From Desulfocapsa sp. (GTDB lineage Bacteria > Desulfobacterota > Desulfobulbia > Desulfobulbales > Desulfocapsaceae): a stretch of DNA of 41,285 nucleotides. The notes beneath the pieces were generated by a model, which ran no database searches, was not told where the DNA came from, and saw only the letters and a program-made list of their open reading frames with translations. Position 1 is the first letter of the stretch. The number at the start of each line of letters is the position of its first letter. Shown here piece by piece: positions 8,481 to 17,311 of the stretch. The DNA lies in contig JAQYVF010000041.1 in NCBI GenBank assembly GCA_030145625.1, positions 1 through 41,285 on the forward strand, given 5' to 3'. The translations under genes and the position numbers were made by a program.

Positions 8481-9095
8481 ATGAGCAGAAGAGATGATTC
8501 AAAGGCAGAAACCAAGGCGTTGATACTTGGGGCAGCGCGTAGCATGTTTTGGGAAAAGGGGGCAGATCGTTGCACCATACGCGATATTGCAGCGGAAGCA
8601 GGGGTTGCTCCAGCAACTATCATTGTTCACTTTAAGAACAAAACAGCTCTCCTTGATGCGTCGCTCCATGAAGATATCGAGAAAGCCTTTTCCAAGGCGC
8701 AGGCAACCATGCCTATTGAAGATGGTCTCCATGCTGTTCTGGTGCACATGGTGTCGTCCATGTTTTCTTTCTATGATAGAAACCGTGAACTCTATCGTAT
8801 CCAGTTTCGGGATACGTTTTTTGAGCCTGACCATGAAAATCCTACCATGATCAAGCTTCTTAAAGAGAAACTGGAACTCATAGCTATCATGATAGAACAG
8901 GAGAAAAGCAAAGGCACAGTTCGTGCTGAAGCGGATTCGTTTTTGGCGGCCTCTTCTTTCTTTTTTCTTTATCTCGGAGTGCTGGGGGACTTTCTGCGTG
9001 ATCGGGAGCTGAGCGTGGCCAGTGCAACTGAACGACTTTCAATAATTCTTGATCAGCATCTTACAGGTATTTTAATTTTTGGAGAAGGGTCGTGA
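8481..9095 (+). CDS. TetR/AcrR-family transcriptional regulator
   Basis: A 204-residue regulator. Residues ~12-58 are the TetR HTH domain (ILGAARSMFWEKGADRCTIR, then DIAAEAGVAPATIIVHFKNK). The rest is a helical ligand-binding domain, which is not diagnostic of a ligand. It starts the operon: its stop overlaps the GTG start of the RND exporter by four bases (GTGA), so the two are translationally coupled. This arrangement usually means the regulator represses its own exporter operon until an inducing lipid or toxic compound binds. The operator candidate at 8437-8452 fits. The ribosome-binding region is GGTGGGG. Confidence 0.92.
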   Translation: MSRRDDSKAETKALILGAARSMFWEKGADRCTIRDIAAEAGVAPATIIVHFKNKTALLDASLHEDIEKAFSKAQATMPIEDGLHAVLVHMVSSMFSFYDRNRELYRIQFRDTFFEPDHENPTMIKLLKEKLELIAIMIEQEKSKGTVRAEADSFLAASSFFFLYLGVLGDFLRDRELSVASATERLSIILDQHLTGILIFGEGS

Positions 9096-11482
9096 AAACT
9101 ATCTATAAAAAATGCGAAGCCTTGTTTGCCGGAATTGCACTCTTAATTTATACAAGAAAATATGTCGCATTGGCGTTCATGCTGCTGTTCACAGCAGGGT
9201 TGGCCAGTCAGCTTGGCAAGATTACTATTGATACGCGCGATGAAGGTTTTTTTCACGATGATGATCCCGCCCTTATTGCCTACAACGATTTCAGAGAGCG
9301 TTTTGGTCAAGATGAAATTTTCATCATCGCTTTGCAGCCAAAACAAGGTCTGGATAAAGAATTTTTTAATACCCTGTACCGGATCCATCAGGAACTTGAA
9401 GAGTCTGTACCCTATATTGATGACATCAAAAGTCTGGTCAACGGCAGAGTTGTCTGGGCGGACCAGGATACTCTCTATGTTGAGGATCTGGTTGAGACAC
9501 CTCCCCAGACTGATGAAGAGGTCGCAAGAATTAAAGAACGTATTGATCATTTCCCACTTTATGAAAATCTGCTGGTCTCTCAAGATCGATCAACTGTTTC
9601 AATCGTTATCAAGGCTCTGGCAATAAAAGAATCACAGTCCGATGATCTCCTGACTGGCTTTGAGCAAGAGTTTCCCCAGGATGGGGATAATGCGGACAGG
9701 TACCTCAGTAATTCGGAAAGTCTTGAGATTACCAAGGCGATTCAGGCCGTGATTGCAAAATATCAAGCCCCCGATCTGAAAGTATTTTTCACTGGAACCC
9801 CGGCGGTGGTGGCAGAGCTGCAGATGAGTATCGAGCGGGACCTGTCTTTAATTATGCCTCTTTCCATGTTGCTGATTATCTTCTTCCTGACCTTGCTCTA
9901 CAGGAGAATTTCCGGAGTAGTTTATCCCTTGCTGGTGGTCGTCCTGTCCCTGCTTGCCACTTTTGGGTTCATGGCTCTGGTGGGTATACCCATAACACTG
10001 GTCAGCCAGATATTACCCTCCTTTTTACTCATAGTCGGTATTGGTGACACTGTTCATATCCTCACCATTTTCTATCGAAATTATAACCAGCATGGCGATA
10101 AAAAGAGGGCCATTGTCGATGCCGTTGGTTTTGCCGGCTTACCGGTTTTTATGACCAGCATCACCACAGCCTGCGGTCTTTTATCTTTTGCCTGGGCCGA
10201 TGTTGCCACGGTTGCTCAACTTGGATATGTGGCACCGGTGGGTGTTATGTTTGCTTTTGTTTACAGCATAGTGCTCCTGCCTGTTTTCATAGCGATCCTT
10301 CCCGTTAAACAAAAAAGTACCAAAGCAGGGGTCGTTAATTCTCCAGTCGAAATATTTTTTGACTGGATTGCCCGCACAACAACACAACGTCCCCTGGTCG
10401 TAACTTTGATTTTCGGGGTTATTGTTACTGTCGCTTTTTTCAGCGCCTTAACAGTCCGTTTTTCTCACAATATATCCACCTGGTTCCCTGAGGATTCATC
10501 TATCCGGGTGGCAACAAATCTTCTTGATTCTGTTAACGGTGGGTCGGTAATGTTGGAGGTCCTGATAGATTCCGGTGAGAAAAATGGACTTCATACTCCT
10601 GAGTTTCAACAGAAGCTTGATCAGGCCGTTACTTATATCAGCGATTTTAAGGTGTCTGGAATCAAAGCAGGTAAAGTTTGGGCGCTCCCTGATGTACTTA
10701 AAGAAACAAACCGAGCACTGAATGAGGACAAACAAAGCGCCTACACGATACCTGATAGTCGTGAACTCATTGCCCAGGAACTTATTCTTTTTGAGTCAAG
10801 TGGCAGTGATGATCTGGAGGATTTTACAGACAGCAGTTACCGGACTGCGCGAATTTCTATTGTTGCCCCTTTTGCCGACGCCATTCTTTATGCCGACTAC
10901 ACGGAAAAAGTACTCGGTTATTTAAAACAGCAGTTTCCTGGTAACTCCGTAACATTAACAGGTAAAATTCAGCTTTTTGTTCACATAATAACTAACTCCC
11001 TTACAACAATGGCAAAAAGTTACACCTTTGCCATTGTTGTCATTACCCTGTTAATGATTGTCTTGGTGGGTCGTGTTCGTATCGGTCTGATGAGTATGGC
11101 AGCAAATGTGACCCCCATTGTCTGTATACTCGGTGTGATGGGTATGCTTAGCATCCCTCTTGATTTGAGTACAATGCTCGTCGGGAGCCTTATTTTAGGA
11201 ATCGTGGTCGATGACACCATCCATTTCCTCCATCATTTTCGCAGGGCTTTTGAAGAAAATGGTGATGTGGAGCAGGCAGTCCGTGAGACTTTGTATACTA
11301 CCGGCAGGGCATTGTTTATTACAAGTATGGTGCTTTGCGGTGGTTTCTACATCTACACTGTTGCCTATCTAGCAAACAATGTTCGGTTTGGTATTATCAG
11401 TGGCACAGCTGTGCTCTTTGCCCTGGCTGCTGATTTTTTTCTGGTACCGGCATTATTGACCTTAGTTTACAGGCGTAAATAA
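9092..11482 (+). CDS. RND-superfamily (MMPL-type) exporter
   Basis: A 796-residue inner-membrane transporter with the RND layout repeated twice: one N-terminal helix, a large periplasmic loop (~45-250), six helices (~250-400), then again one helix near 440, a loop (~460-640) and five to six terminal helices. The signature blocks GIGDTVHILTIFYRNY (~316) and GIVVDDTIHFLHHFRRAF (~702) belong to the predicted-exporter branch (COG1033/MMPL) that moves lipids or hydrophobic compounds by proton-motive force. It starts with GTG overlapping the TetR stop. With the following LolA-like and DUF1302-like genes it likely forms an envelope lipid-transport route (inference from a recurrent gene cluster). Confidence 0.92.
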   Translation: MKTIYKKCEALFAGIALLIYTRKYVALAFMLLFTAGLASQLGKITIDTRDEGFFHDDDPALIAYNDFRERFGQDEIFIIALQPKQGLDKEFFNTLYRIHQELEESVPYIDDIKSLVNGRVVWADQDTLYVEDLVETPPQTDEEVARIKERIDHFPLYENLLVSQDRSTVSIVIKALAIKESQSDDLLTGFEQEFPQDGDNADRYLSNSESLEITKAIQAVIAKYQAPDLKVFFTGTPAVVAELQMSIERDLSLIMPLSMLLIIFFLTLLYRRISGVVYPLLVVVLSLLATFGFMALVGIPITLVSQILPSFLLIVGIGDTVHILTIFYRNYNQHGDKKRAIVDAVGFAGLPVFMTSITTACGLLSFAWADVATVAQLGYVAPVGVMFAFVYSIVLLPVFIAILPVKQKSTKAGVVNSPVEIFFDWIARTTTQRPLVVTLIFGVIVTVAFFSALTVRFSHNISTWFPEDSSIRVATNLLDSVNGGSVMLEVLIDSGEKNGLHTPEFQQKLDQAVTYISDFKVSGIKAGKVWALPDVLKETNRALNEDKQSAYTIPDSRELIAQELILFESSGSDDLEDFTDSSYRTARISIVAPFADAILYADYTEKVLGYLKQQFPGNSVTLTGKIQLFVHIITNSLTTMAKSYTFAIVVITLLMIVLVGRVRIGLMSMAANVTPIVCILGVMGMLSIPLDLSTMLVGSLILGIVVDDTIHFLHHFRRAFEENGDVEQAVRETLYTTGRALFITSMVLCGGFYIYTVAYLANNVRFGIISGTAVLFALAADFFLVPALLTLVYRRK

Positions 11483-11503
11483 ATCGTTTGAGGATCAATT
11501 GAC

Positions 11504-12382
11504 ATGAAAGTCCAATTATATAATAAAACTTCTCGTGGATATCAGCTATCGGCTTTTGGAAGTATGGCAAGGCCGTTACTTCTGTTGCTCGTTGTTGGCC
11601 TGTTTTTTTGCATGCCCATCACTTCAGCTCATGGGGCAGATTATAGTGCCAGAGAAATCATGGAGATGGTCGACGCCCGTGATGATGGAGACAGATCCAT
11701 TGCTGATATGCAAATGGTACTTTTTGACCGGCAAAATACGCAACGCCGTCGTTCTATCCGCTCCTTTGGCATTGATAAAGGGGAAGACCGCTATAACCTG
11801 ATGTTCTTTCATTCTCCTGCTGATGTGAAAGGAACCGGATTCCTGACCTATGATTATGAGGCGGAGGGGAAAGATGATGATCAATGGCTCTACCTGCCTG
11901 CACTCAGAAAGACTAAGAGAATTGCCTCCAGTGATAAAAGCGGCAGTTTTATGGGATCTGATTTCAGTTATTCCGATTTAACTAAAAAAAGACTGAATGA
12001 TTACAGCTACACGTTTCATCAAAAACAGGCCGAGGTTTCTGTTTATGGCAAGCAATGCTGGGTTATTGAAAGTATTCCTAAAAACGCAAAGATTATAAAA
12101 GAGACTGGCTATACTCGCTCTATTCTCTTTGTTCGTCAGGATAATATGATGGTGGTTCGGGCAATTAATTATGTCAAAGATGGTCGTTATCTCAAATATT
12201 TCGACGTCAAAAAGATGGAGGAAATTGATAATATCTGGACTGGTCTTGAAATACATATGACACGAAAAAAAGGGCCACAGACAGTCCATCGTACCATCTT
12301 AACCCTCACCAATGTCAAATATAACCAGGATTCGGTTGATGAGACGCTCTTTACTACCCGTCGCCTTGAAAAAGGGTTATAG
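11504..12382 (+). CDS. LolA-like outer-membrane lipoprotein-sorting protein
   Basis: A 292-residue exported protein. A signal peptide is clear: MARPLLLLLVVGLFFCMPIT followed by SAHGA, with cleavage expected near residue 45. The annotated ATG adds 20 residues before it; the internal ATG at 11564 (GGAAG just upstream) is an alternative start. The mature part matches the LolA-like family (DYSAREIMEMVDARDDG, then WLYLPALRKTKRI and GSFMGSDFSYSDL), a half-barrel that carries lipid or lipoprotein through the periplasm. Its position directly after an MMPL exporter and before a DUF1302-like protein is a common bacterial cluster, supporting a role as the periplasmic shuttle. Confidence 0.88.
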   Translation: MKVQLYNKTSRGYQLSAFGSMARPLLLLLVVGLFFCMPITSAHGADYSAREIMEMVDARDDGDRSIADMQMVLFDRQNTQRRRSIRSFGIDKGEDRYNLMFFHSPADVKGTGFLTYDYEAEGKDDDQWLYLPALRKTKRIASSDKSGSFMGSDFSYSDLTKKRLNDYSYTFHQKQAEVSVYGKQCWVIESIPKNAKIIKETGYTRSILFVRQDNMMVVRAINYVKDGRYLKYFDVKKMEEIDNIWTGLEIHMTRKKGPQTVHRTILTLTNVKYNQDSVDETLFTTRRLEKGL

Positions 12383-13718
12383 GGAAGTTCTTCTCGCCCT
12401 TGGCCTTATCTGCTCTCCTGCCTGGGGACTTGCTGCTGCAGAAGTGGATGACCCTTTTGCCGGATTTGAAGATCTTGACGCTTTTTTGGAGCCTGTCGAG
12501 CCGCCTACCGAGTCAATTTTGCGTTATTTCAGCGGCTATGCCAAGTTGTTAAGTGTATACAATACCACTCACTATTCTCCTGATGTTATCTATGCGGATT
12601 GGCAGGGTCTTTCGAAGCTACGCTTGGAAGGCCTGGTGGAGGTCGATTTTCGTATTGCTGATTGGAAAGTGTTTGCAGGTATAAAAGGGTGTTATGATTT
12701 CGCCTACGACCTGAACGGGCATGATGGCTATAGTGAAGAAGTACTTAATGCCTATGAGAAGGAGATAGACTTACGGGAAGCATACCTCCAGGGCAGCCTT
12801 ACCCCTTTTGCTGATCTGAAAATAGGCAGGCAGATTGTTGTCTGGGGTCGTTCCGATAATTTTCGGGTGACGGATGTTCTCAATCCCTTGGATAACCGAG
12901 ATCTTGGCCTGGTGGATATTGAAGACCTGCGGCTACCTCTGGCAATGGTCAAGGTTGATTTGTTTGCAGGGGACTGGAATCTTGACCTCATTACCGTCCA
13001 TGAACATCGATATGATGAAAGTCCGGTGTATGGTCATTTTTTTTATCCTGCCAGTGACCTCCCTTCCTATGAAACCGAACCTACCAATACCTTGAATAAT
13101 ACCGAGATTGGTGTAGCGCTCAATGGAACGTTTGCCGGCTGGGATCTCTCTTTCTACGGTGCGCGAACTTTTCAGGACCAGGCAAATTTCGTTCCTACAC
13201 CTGTGGTTAGCAGGGAGCATCAAAAAATCACCATGCTTGGCTCGGCATTGAGTTTTGCCAGGGGAAATATGCTTTACATTGCTGAAGCAGCTCATTTGCG
13301 AGGGCGCCATTTTTTAGAGGATTATCAAACAAGTTATAATCGAAGTGAGTTGCTGGCAGGAATTGAATATAGCGGTCTGTCTGAAACAGTCATAAGTCTC
13401 GATTTTGTTACCCGTTATCTTCATAATTACAATCCGAAGCTGGACAACTCCCCTGAAGCACCACGAGGCACTGAAAATGATCTTGCTTGCAGGATAACCA
13501 GTGATTTTATGAATGATACCTTGGAATTGGAGGGGATGATTCTTTTGAGCGGTGTACGGGGAGAGTATGGCGCTCTACAGCGTTTTACTGCAACCTATGA
13601 TATTGTTGATAACTGGAGTGTGAAAGGAGGGGTACTGTTGTTTCAGGCAAGAGAAGGAGTAATGGCTCCGGTTGGTGACAGTGGGAGAATCTTTTGTGAG
13701 TTGCGCTATGATTTTTAG
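12339..13718 (+). CDS. DUF1302-like outer-membrane protein
   Basis: About 459 residues from the ATG at 12339, chosen because AGGA lies eight bases upstream and a signal peptide follows (hydrophobic ALGLICSPAW, then LAAAE). The start lies 44 bases inside the preceding gene in another frame, so the pair is tightly coupled. An upstream ATG at 12312 is less likely. The mature protein is rich in alternating polar and aromatic strands with a terminal aromatic residue (LRYDF), typical of a beta-barrel. GRQIVVWGRSDNFRVTDVLN is the hallmark of DUF1302/alginate-export-like barrels that accompany RND exporters. It is presumably the outer-membrane component of the operon. Confidence 0.82.
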   Translation: MRRSLLPVALKKGYREVLLALGLICSPAWGLAAAEVDDPFAGFEDLDAFLEPVEPPTESILRYFSGYAKLLSVYNTTHYSPDVIYADWQGLSKLRLEGLVEVDFRIADWKVFAGIKGCYDFAYDLNGHDGYSEEVLNAYEKEIDLREAYLQGSLTPFADLKIGRQIVVWGRSDNFRVTDVLNPLDNRDLGLVDIEDLRLPLAMVKVDLFAGDWNLDLITVHEHRYDESPVYGHFFYPASDLPSYETEPTNTLNNTEIGVALNGTFAGWDLSFYGARTFQDQANFVPTPVVSREHQKITMLGSALSFARGNMLYIAEAAHLRGRHFLEDYQTSYNRSELLAGIEYSGLSETVISLDFVTRYLHNYNPKLDNSPEAPRGTENDLACRITSDFMNDTLELEGMILLSGVRGEYGALQRFTATYDIVDNWSVKGGVLLFQAREGVMAPVGDSGRIFCELRYDF

Positions 13719-13854
13719 CGGGAGAAACGGTGTGGAATTGTAAAAATGCCAGCTGAGTTTACCGGTCAGGTCATAGGGGCGGTCGAGTTGTATTCCTAAA
13801 AATAAATTCCAGATGGATAGTGTTGTATTTCCTCTTCACTCCTGTTAATTTCCT

Positions 13855-13900
13855 CATGCCTCGATTTTAACGGAAATTCTAATTTTTCAAGCTACCCTAA
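13855..13900. repeat. Dispersed intergenic repeat, copy A
   Basis: About 46 bases beginning CATGCCTCGATTTT and containing CTAATTTTTCAAG and TACCCT recur at 37052-37099 with a few changes and small indels, in the same strand orientation. It lies about 20 bases upstream of the methyltransferase-like gene. Confidence 0.75.
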
Positions 13901-13919
13901 ACTCAATGGAGATGGACCA

Positions 13920-14531
13920 ATGGGACTGCGGACAAAGACAAAAGCATTCCTTCTGAAGGCCTTGACAAGGAAAGAGGTTCGTGAAGATTTTGCTCGCTGG
14001 GAAAGTCTGTATGGCCATTTTGATCAGGGAGAATATGAAAAATTCTTTTTTAGTGATCTCCCCAGTGAATCATGTATGTACCATGGAGAGATAATCAAAT
14101 GGGCCACGGATCTCCACCCAAAATGTATCCTTTTTGCAGGAGAGAATAAAGAGACTGCCAGCAGGTTGAAAAAGATCATGAATGCTGAAAAAGTCCTTAC
14201 AACTGGATTGGTCGATACTGATTATACGTGGGATTTTGAGAAGGATGCACCTGTTGTTGAAGAAGGGGTGGATTTGATTGTCAGTCAGGCAATTTTAGAG
14301 CATCTTTTAAACCCATATAAACATATAGAGGATTTAAGTATTCTGCTTCAGACAAATGGACATCTCATCGTGCATACTGTCATGCCTGGCTTTCTCTATC
14401 ATCGTTATCCTATCGATTCAGTACGATTTTTTCCAGACTGGTTTGAGGAGGTTGCGCTTAGAATGAACCTGAAAGTGGTCAAGAAGAGGATTAGTGACAC
14501 TCATATCTTTTATATGTATCAGAAAAAATAA
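13920..14531 (+). CDS. SAM-dependent methyltransferase-like protein
   Basis: A 203-residue soluble protein. Residues ~69-190 follow a class I methyltransferase plan: a beta strand CILFAGENKE in place of the usual GxGxG loop, then VDLIVSQAILEHLLNPYKHI (motif IV and the following helix) and LLQTNGHLIVHTVMPGF (post-motif strand). The glycine-rich SAM motif is degenerate, so activity is uncertain. Relatives occur among polysaccharide and glycan-modifying methyltransferases, but no sugar genes flank it. GGAGATGG precedes the start. It is monocistronic, and a strong palindrome at 14661-14700 follows it. Confidence 0.65.
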   Translation: MGLRTKTKAFLLKALTRKEVREDFARWESLYGHFDQGEYEKFFFSDLPSESCMYHGEIIKWATDLHPKCILFAGENKETASRLKKIMNAEKVLTTGLVDTDYTWDFEKDAPVVEEGVDLIVSQAILEHLLNPYKHIEDLSILLQTNGHLIVHTVMPGFLYHRYPIDSVRFFPDWFEEVALRMNLKVVKKRISDTHIFYMYQKK

Positions 14532-14660
14532 GTGAATGTTGATGAATTGAACGATGAGAAGCATATTGTGAATTGTTGTCAATCTTGTCTTGACCGTCAT
14601 CAAAAGAACAGCACCTTCAGCGCCTTAGCACCAGCAGATCGGATCAATGACTAGAGAGAA

Positions 14661-14700
14661 TCAAAAGAGTCCCCTGGTTAATGCTTGGGGACTCTTTTGA
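14661..14700. terminator. Hairpin between convergent genes
   Basis: A perfect 14-bp stem (TCAAAAGAGTCCCC at 14661-14674, GGGGACTCTTTTGA at 14687-14700) with a 12-base loop. The stem ends in TTTT on both strands, so it may terminate transcription from both sides. The remaining ~360 bases of this gap hold nothing else I can support. Confidence 0.7.
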
Positions 14701-14894
14701 AGTGGCCAGTAGAATGTCTGAATTGACGTATTACAATTTCTAAGTAGTTAATGTTACTTTTGATTCATGTACTATTTTTGGAACATTTTTGGGAATGTTT
14801 AAAACATTCTTGATTGATTGCGTCCTCTATGGACAAACCTTGACTAAGGTTGATATCCCCTTTGTACCTATAGAAAGGAAAGATTTCAGGGTAG

Positions 14895-15215
14895 CTATCT
14901 CAGTTCAACAGTGGCGTCACCAACCGTTATGCTGGAAGCCATGGCTTTTGTTGTACCATCATCACAGAGAAATTCGAAATACAAAATGGAGACGATTTCG
15001 CCTTCTTCTAGACAGATAGTATATTGGTTACACAGATAATCGAACTTCATACCATAAACTTTAGTACCGTCAACCACGACCACATTAGGCCTATATGACA
15101 TGGAATCAATTGTTCCTTCTACAGTATAGGTGTCTACTGCGCCAACGTTCTGTACGGCTGATAAAGTCAGTACAGCGGTTAGGATCACAAACATTATCTT
15201 GAGAGTACTCTTCAT
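14895..15215 (-). CDS. Small exported protein of unknown function
   Basis: 106 residues from the ATG at 15215, chosen because GGAGGA lies six bases upstream and the signal peptide begins there (MKSTLKIMFVILTAVLTLSA). Cleavage is expected near residue 27 (VGA-VDT). The mature part of about 80 residues looks like a small beta-rich domain (YTVEGTIDSMSYRPNVVVVD) with three Cys (C63, C68 and C84), perhaps disulfide-bonded in the periplasm. I do not recognise a family. An upstream in-frame ATG would give a 19-residue extension without a signal-like start and is rejected. It lies downstream of another small exported-protein gene on the same strand. Confidence 0.75.
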   Translation of the reverse strand: MKSTLKIMFVILTAVLTLSAVQNVGAVDTYTVEGTIDSMSYRPNVVVVDGTKVYGMKFDYLCNQYTICLEEGEIVSILYFEFLCDDGTTKAMASSITVGDATVELR

Positions 15216-15343
15216 GATTGTCCTCCATTGGTAAAAGTTTTTTCTTATTTTCTCCGGCCAGTTTTTACTCATCCAGTCTTTTCTGGATTAATCGGTTAGT
15301 GAGATAAGCGTAATAAACATACGAATGAAAAAACTGAAAAACT

Positions 15344-15386
15344 GACAGACCATGATTTATCGTTATGCTGAAAACCATGGTCTGTC
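15344..15386 (-). terminator. Terminator after the repeat-peptide gene
   Basis: GACAGACCATG (15344-15354) pairs with CATGGTCTGTC (15376-15386). On the minus strand the hairpin is followed by T-rich sequence (AGTTTTTCAGTTTTTTC), consistent with a rho-independent terminator for the gene at 15424-15648. Confidence 0.65.
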
Positions 15387-15423
15387 TCTTATTGTTTGGG
15401 ACAAATTTTTTATTTCGTACGTC

Positions 15424-15648
15424 CTAAAAGCCACTTCCATCTGGATCACCGTCACCTGAATTCGGTGCAGGTCCATCTCCCGGCGACGCAGTGGAATCAC
15501 CTGCATCACCCTCGAATCCACTTCCGTCAGAAACACCGTCACCTGAATTTGGAGCCGGTCCATCTTGGCCATAATCGTCGGCCATTGAACTGGTTACGTT
15601 GATCGTTATAAACATGATGAGACACATCATCACAAACCATTTCTTCAT
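15424..15648 (-). CDS. Small secreted Gly/Asp/Ser-rich repeat peptide
   Basis: A 74-residue precursor. Residues 1-23 are a signal peptide (MKKWFVMMCLIMFITINVTS, then SMA). The mature ~50 residues are strongly acidic and nearly devoid of hydrophobic residues, built from an internal repeat: DGPAPNSGDGVSDGSGF, a linker, then DGPAPNSGDGDPDGSGF at the very end. The Asp/Gly pattern could bind calcium, but this is only suggested by composition. The ribosome-binding site AAGGAGGT is excellent and a terminator follows, so the gene looks expressed on its own. The function is unknown. Confidence 0.8.
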   Translation of the reverse strand: MKKWFVMMCLIMFITINVTSSMADDYGQDGPAPNSGDGVSDGSGFEGDAGDSTASPGDGPAPNSGDGDPDGSGF

Positions 15649-16082
15649 GTGTTACCTCCTTGTAAATAAGCTGCGGTTACAGTCTGCCTTTATTATAGCT
15701 AACGGCTTTCGATGAAAATAGTTACAGGGATTCTGTGAAAAAAATGGGGCAACAATTTGTTATCTGAATATCGAAACAGATTTCCAGATTGGATTAAGGT
15801 GGCAACAATAGTTTTGGTAACAGTCTCTTGCTAACAGGTATTATGTGATTCTCTAAAAGGTATGTCTAGGAGATGTCAGGGCAACAGCTACAGGTCCTTT
15901 TGCTGGATTTAAAAAACCGAGCTTGTGTTTGATGTTTGTCTTGATAGAATGCAATATGAGGGGAATCTCTTTGGAGGGTGTGTTGCTCTTGCAATCAGCA
16001 AAATTGCAAATAATCACTTTTCCAAGTCCGGTATTAAAACAGGCAGGTATGTATTCTGTAAATTTAAGTAAGGAGAGGCAGC
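15649..16082. other. Intergenic gap between divergent genes
   Basis: 434 bases between the secreted repeat peptide (minus) and the thioredoxin-fold gene (plus). It must carry promoters for both. A 40-codon plus-strand frame (ATG near 15951, MQYEGNLFGGCVALAISK...) ends just before the next gene but has no clear ribosome-binding site and is not called. Confidence 0.4.
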
Positions 16083-16673
16083 ATGAATAAAAATATTGTT
16101 TTGGCCCCGATCATCTTTCTTCTTCCTTTCTTGTTCACTTACGTTTCAATCGCTGAAACTTCATCTGTGGTCGAGGTACTTCCTGAAATTACTCTTACTG
16201 TTCCTGAAAACAAAGAACATATCCAATATCTGGGTCTAAAAGGTAAGCCGGGCGAATCGTTTACGCTTGGTGAAATAGAAGCCGACATCCTGATGATTGA
16301 ATTGTTCAGCATGTACTGTCCTTATTGTCAACATGCTGCTCCGATTGTAAATGAACTCTACGAAAAAATGGAACAAATCAAGCAACCGGATCTGAAGCTT
16401 GTAATGATCGGTATCGGTGCAAATAATACAGACCTTGAGGTTGACACCTTTCGTAAGGGTTTTGACATTGCCTTTCCGCTTTTTTCTGATCCGGATATGT
16501 CTATTTATAAAACTTTGGCAGGTGAAGGGACTCCAGGTTTTATCGGGTGCAAAAAAGATGGAGAGAAGAATGTTATTTTCTTCAGAGAATCTGGAGGATT
16601 CACTGATCACTCTGAGTTCCTTGACAACTTGCTCAATCGAGCTGGATTGAAAGAGGTGGATCATGCTCGCTAA
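16083..16673 (+). CDS. Periplasmic thioredoxin-fold protein with a CPYC site
   Basis: A 196-residue exported protein. An N-terminal hydrophobic segment (residues ~6-24) ends in SIAE, a likely signal peptide. The thioredoxin fold follows, with the redox motif C79-P-Y-C82 in LFSMYCPYCQHAAP and a cis-Pro-like GTPG at ~158. The length and layout fit TlpA/AhpC-TSA-like thiol-disulfide oxidoreductases. AAGGAGAGG gives a strong start. The stop overlaps the start of the following peroxiredoxin-like gene by 11 bases, so the two are co-translated and probably act together on periplasmic thiols or peroxides. Confidence 0.85.
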   Translation: MNKNIVLAPIIFLLPFLFTYVSIAETSSVVEVLPEITLTVPENKEHIQYLGLKGKPGESFTLGEIEADILMIELFSMYCPYCQHAAPIVNELYEKMEQIKQPDLKLVMIGIGANNTDLEVDTFRKGFDIAFPLFSDPDMSIYKTLAGEGTPGFIGCKKDGEKNVIFFRESGGFTDHSEFLDNLLNRAGLKEVDHAR

Positions 16674-17283
16674 CATTGCAGTGTCTGTTTTGGCAGCTCT
16701 GATTTTCCTGATACAGGCTGATATCTCTCAGGCTGAGAAACCTAAAAATTTTCGAGAATTGATTTTTACTCCAGAATCCCTCAAACCGATTGACAGTGAT
16801 CTGAAGGTAAAGGTCGGTGATACAGCACCAGATTTCATCCTGCCTTCAATTCAGGGAGAAAAGGTTAGGTTGAGTCAATTTCAAGGGAACAAAAATGTTG
16901 TTCTCTCCTTTGTCCCCGCAGCCTGGACACCAGTCTGCTCAGATCAATGGCCAGGATATGTTTTTGCCAGACAGTTGTTTGAAGACCAGGAAGCCATTAT
17001 TCTAGGCATTACCGTGGATAACATCCCAACGCTTTATGCATGGACCAGGCAGATGGGAGAAGTCTGGTTTCCGGTTCTTTCCGATTTCTGGCCTCACGGA
17101 GCTGTTGCCGATACCTACGGTGTACTGAGAGGGGATGGAACGACAGAGAGAGCGCTTATCATAATTGACAAACAGGGGATTATCCGCAATATAAAGGTGG
17201 AAGACATAAACGTCAGGCCACCTCTCGATTTCATCGTCACTTCCCTTAACCGGCTCAATACAAAAAAGACAAGTTCCGAGTAG
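16663..17283 (+). CDS. Exported peroxiredoxin-like (AhpC/TSA) protein
   Basis: A 206-residue protein with a signal peptide (MLANIAVSVLAALIFLIQAD, then ISQAE). The core motif FVPAAWTPVCSDQW places the peroxidatic-type Cys at residue 92. It is the only cysteine, so it would be a 1-Cys enzyme needing an external reductant. The upstream overlapping CPYC protein is the obvious candidate reductant (inference from coupling). The motif differs from the canonical PxxxTxxC by having TPVCSDQ, which is common in redoxin-family members. It ends the two-gene unit and faces the convergent CAP gene. Confidence 0.85.
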   Translation: MLANIAVSVLAALIFLIQADISQAEKPKNFRELIFTPESLKPIDSDLKVKVGDTAPDFILPSIQGEKVRLSQFQGNKNVVLSFVPAAWTPVCSDQWPGYVFARQLFEDQEAIILGITVDNIPTLYAWTRQMGEVWFPVLSDFWPHGAVADTYGVLRGDGTTERALIIIDKQGIIRNIKVEDINVRPPLDFIVTSLNRLNTKKTSSE

Positions 17284-17311
17284 AATCTATCAAGTTTGCC
17301 GGATGGAACTC

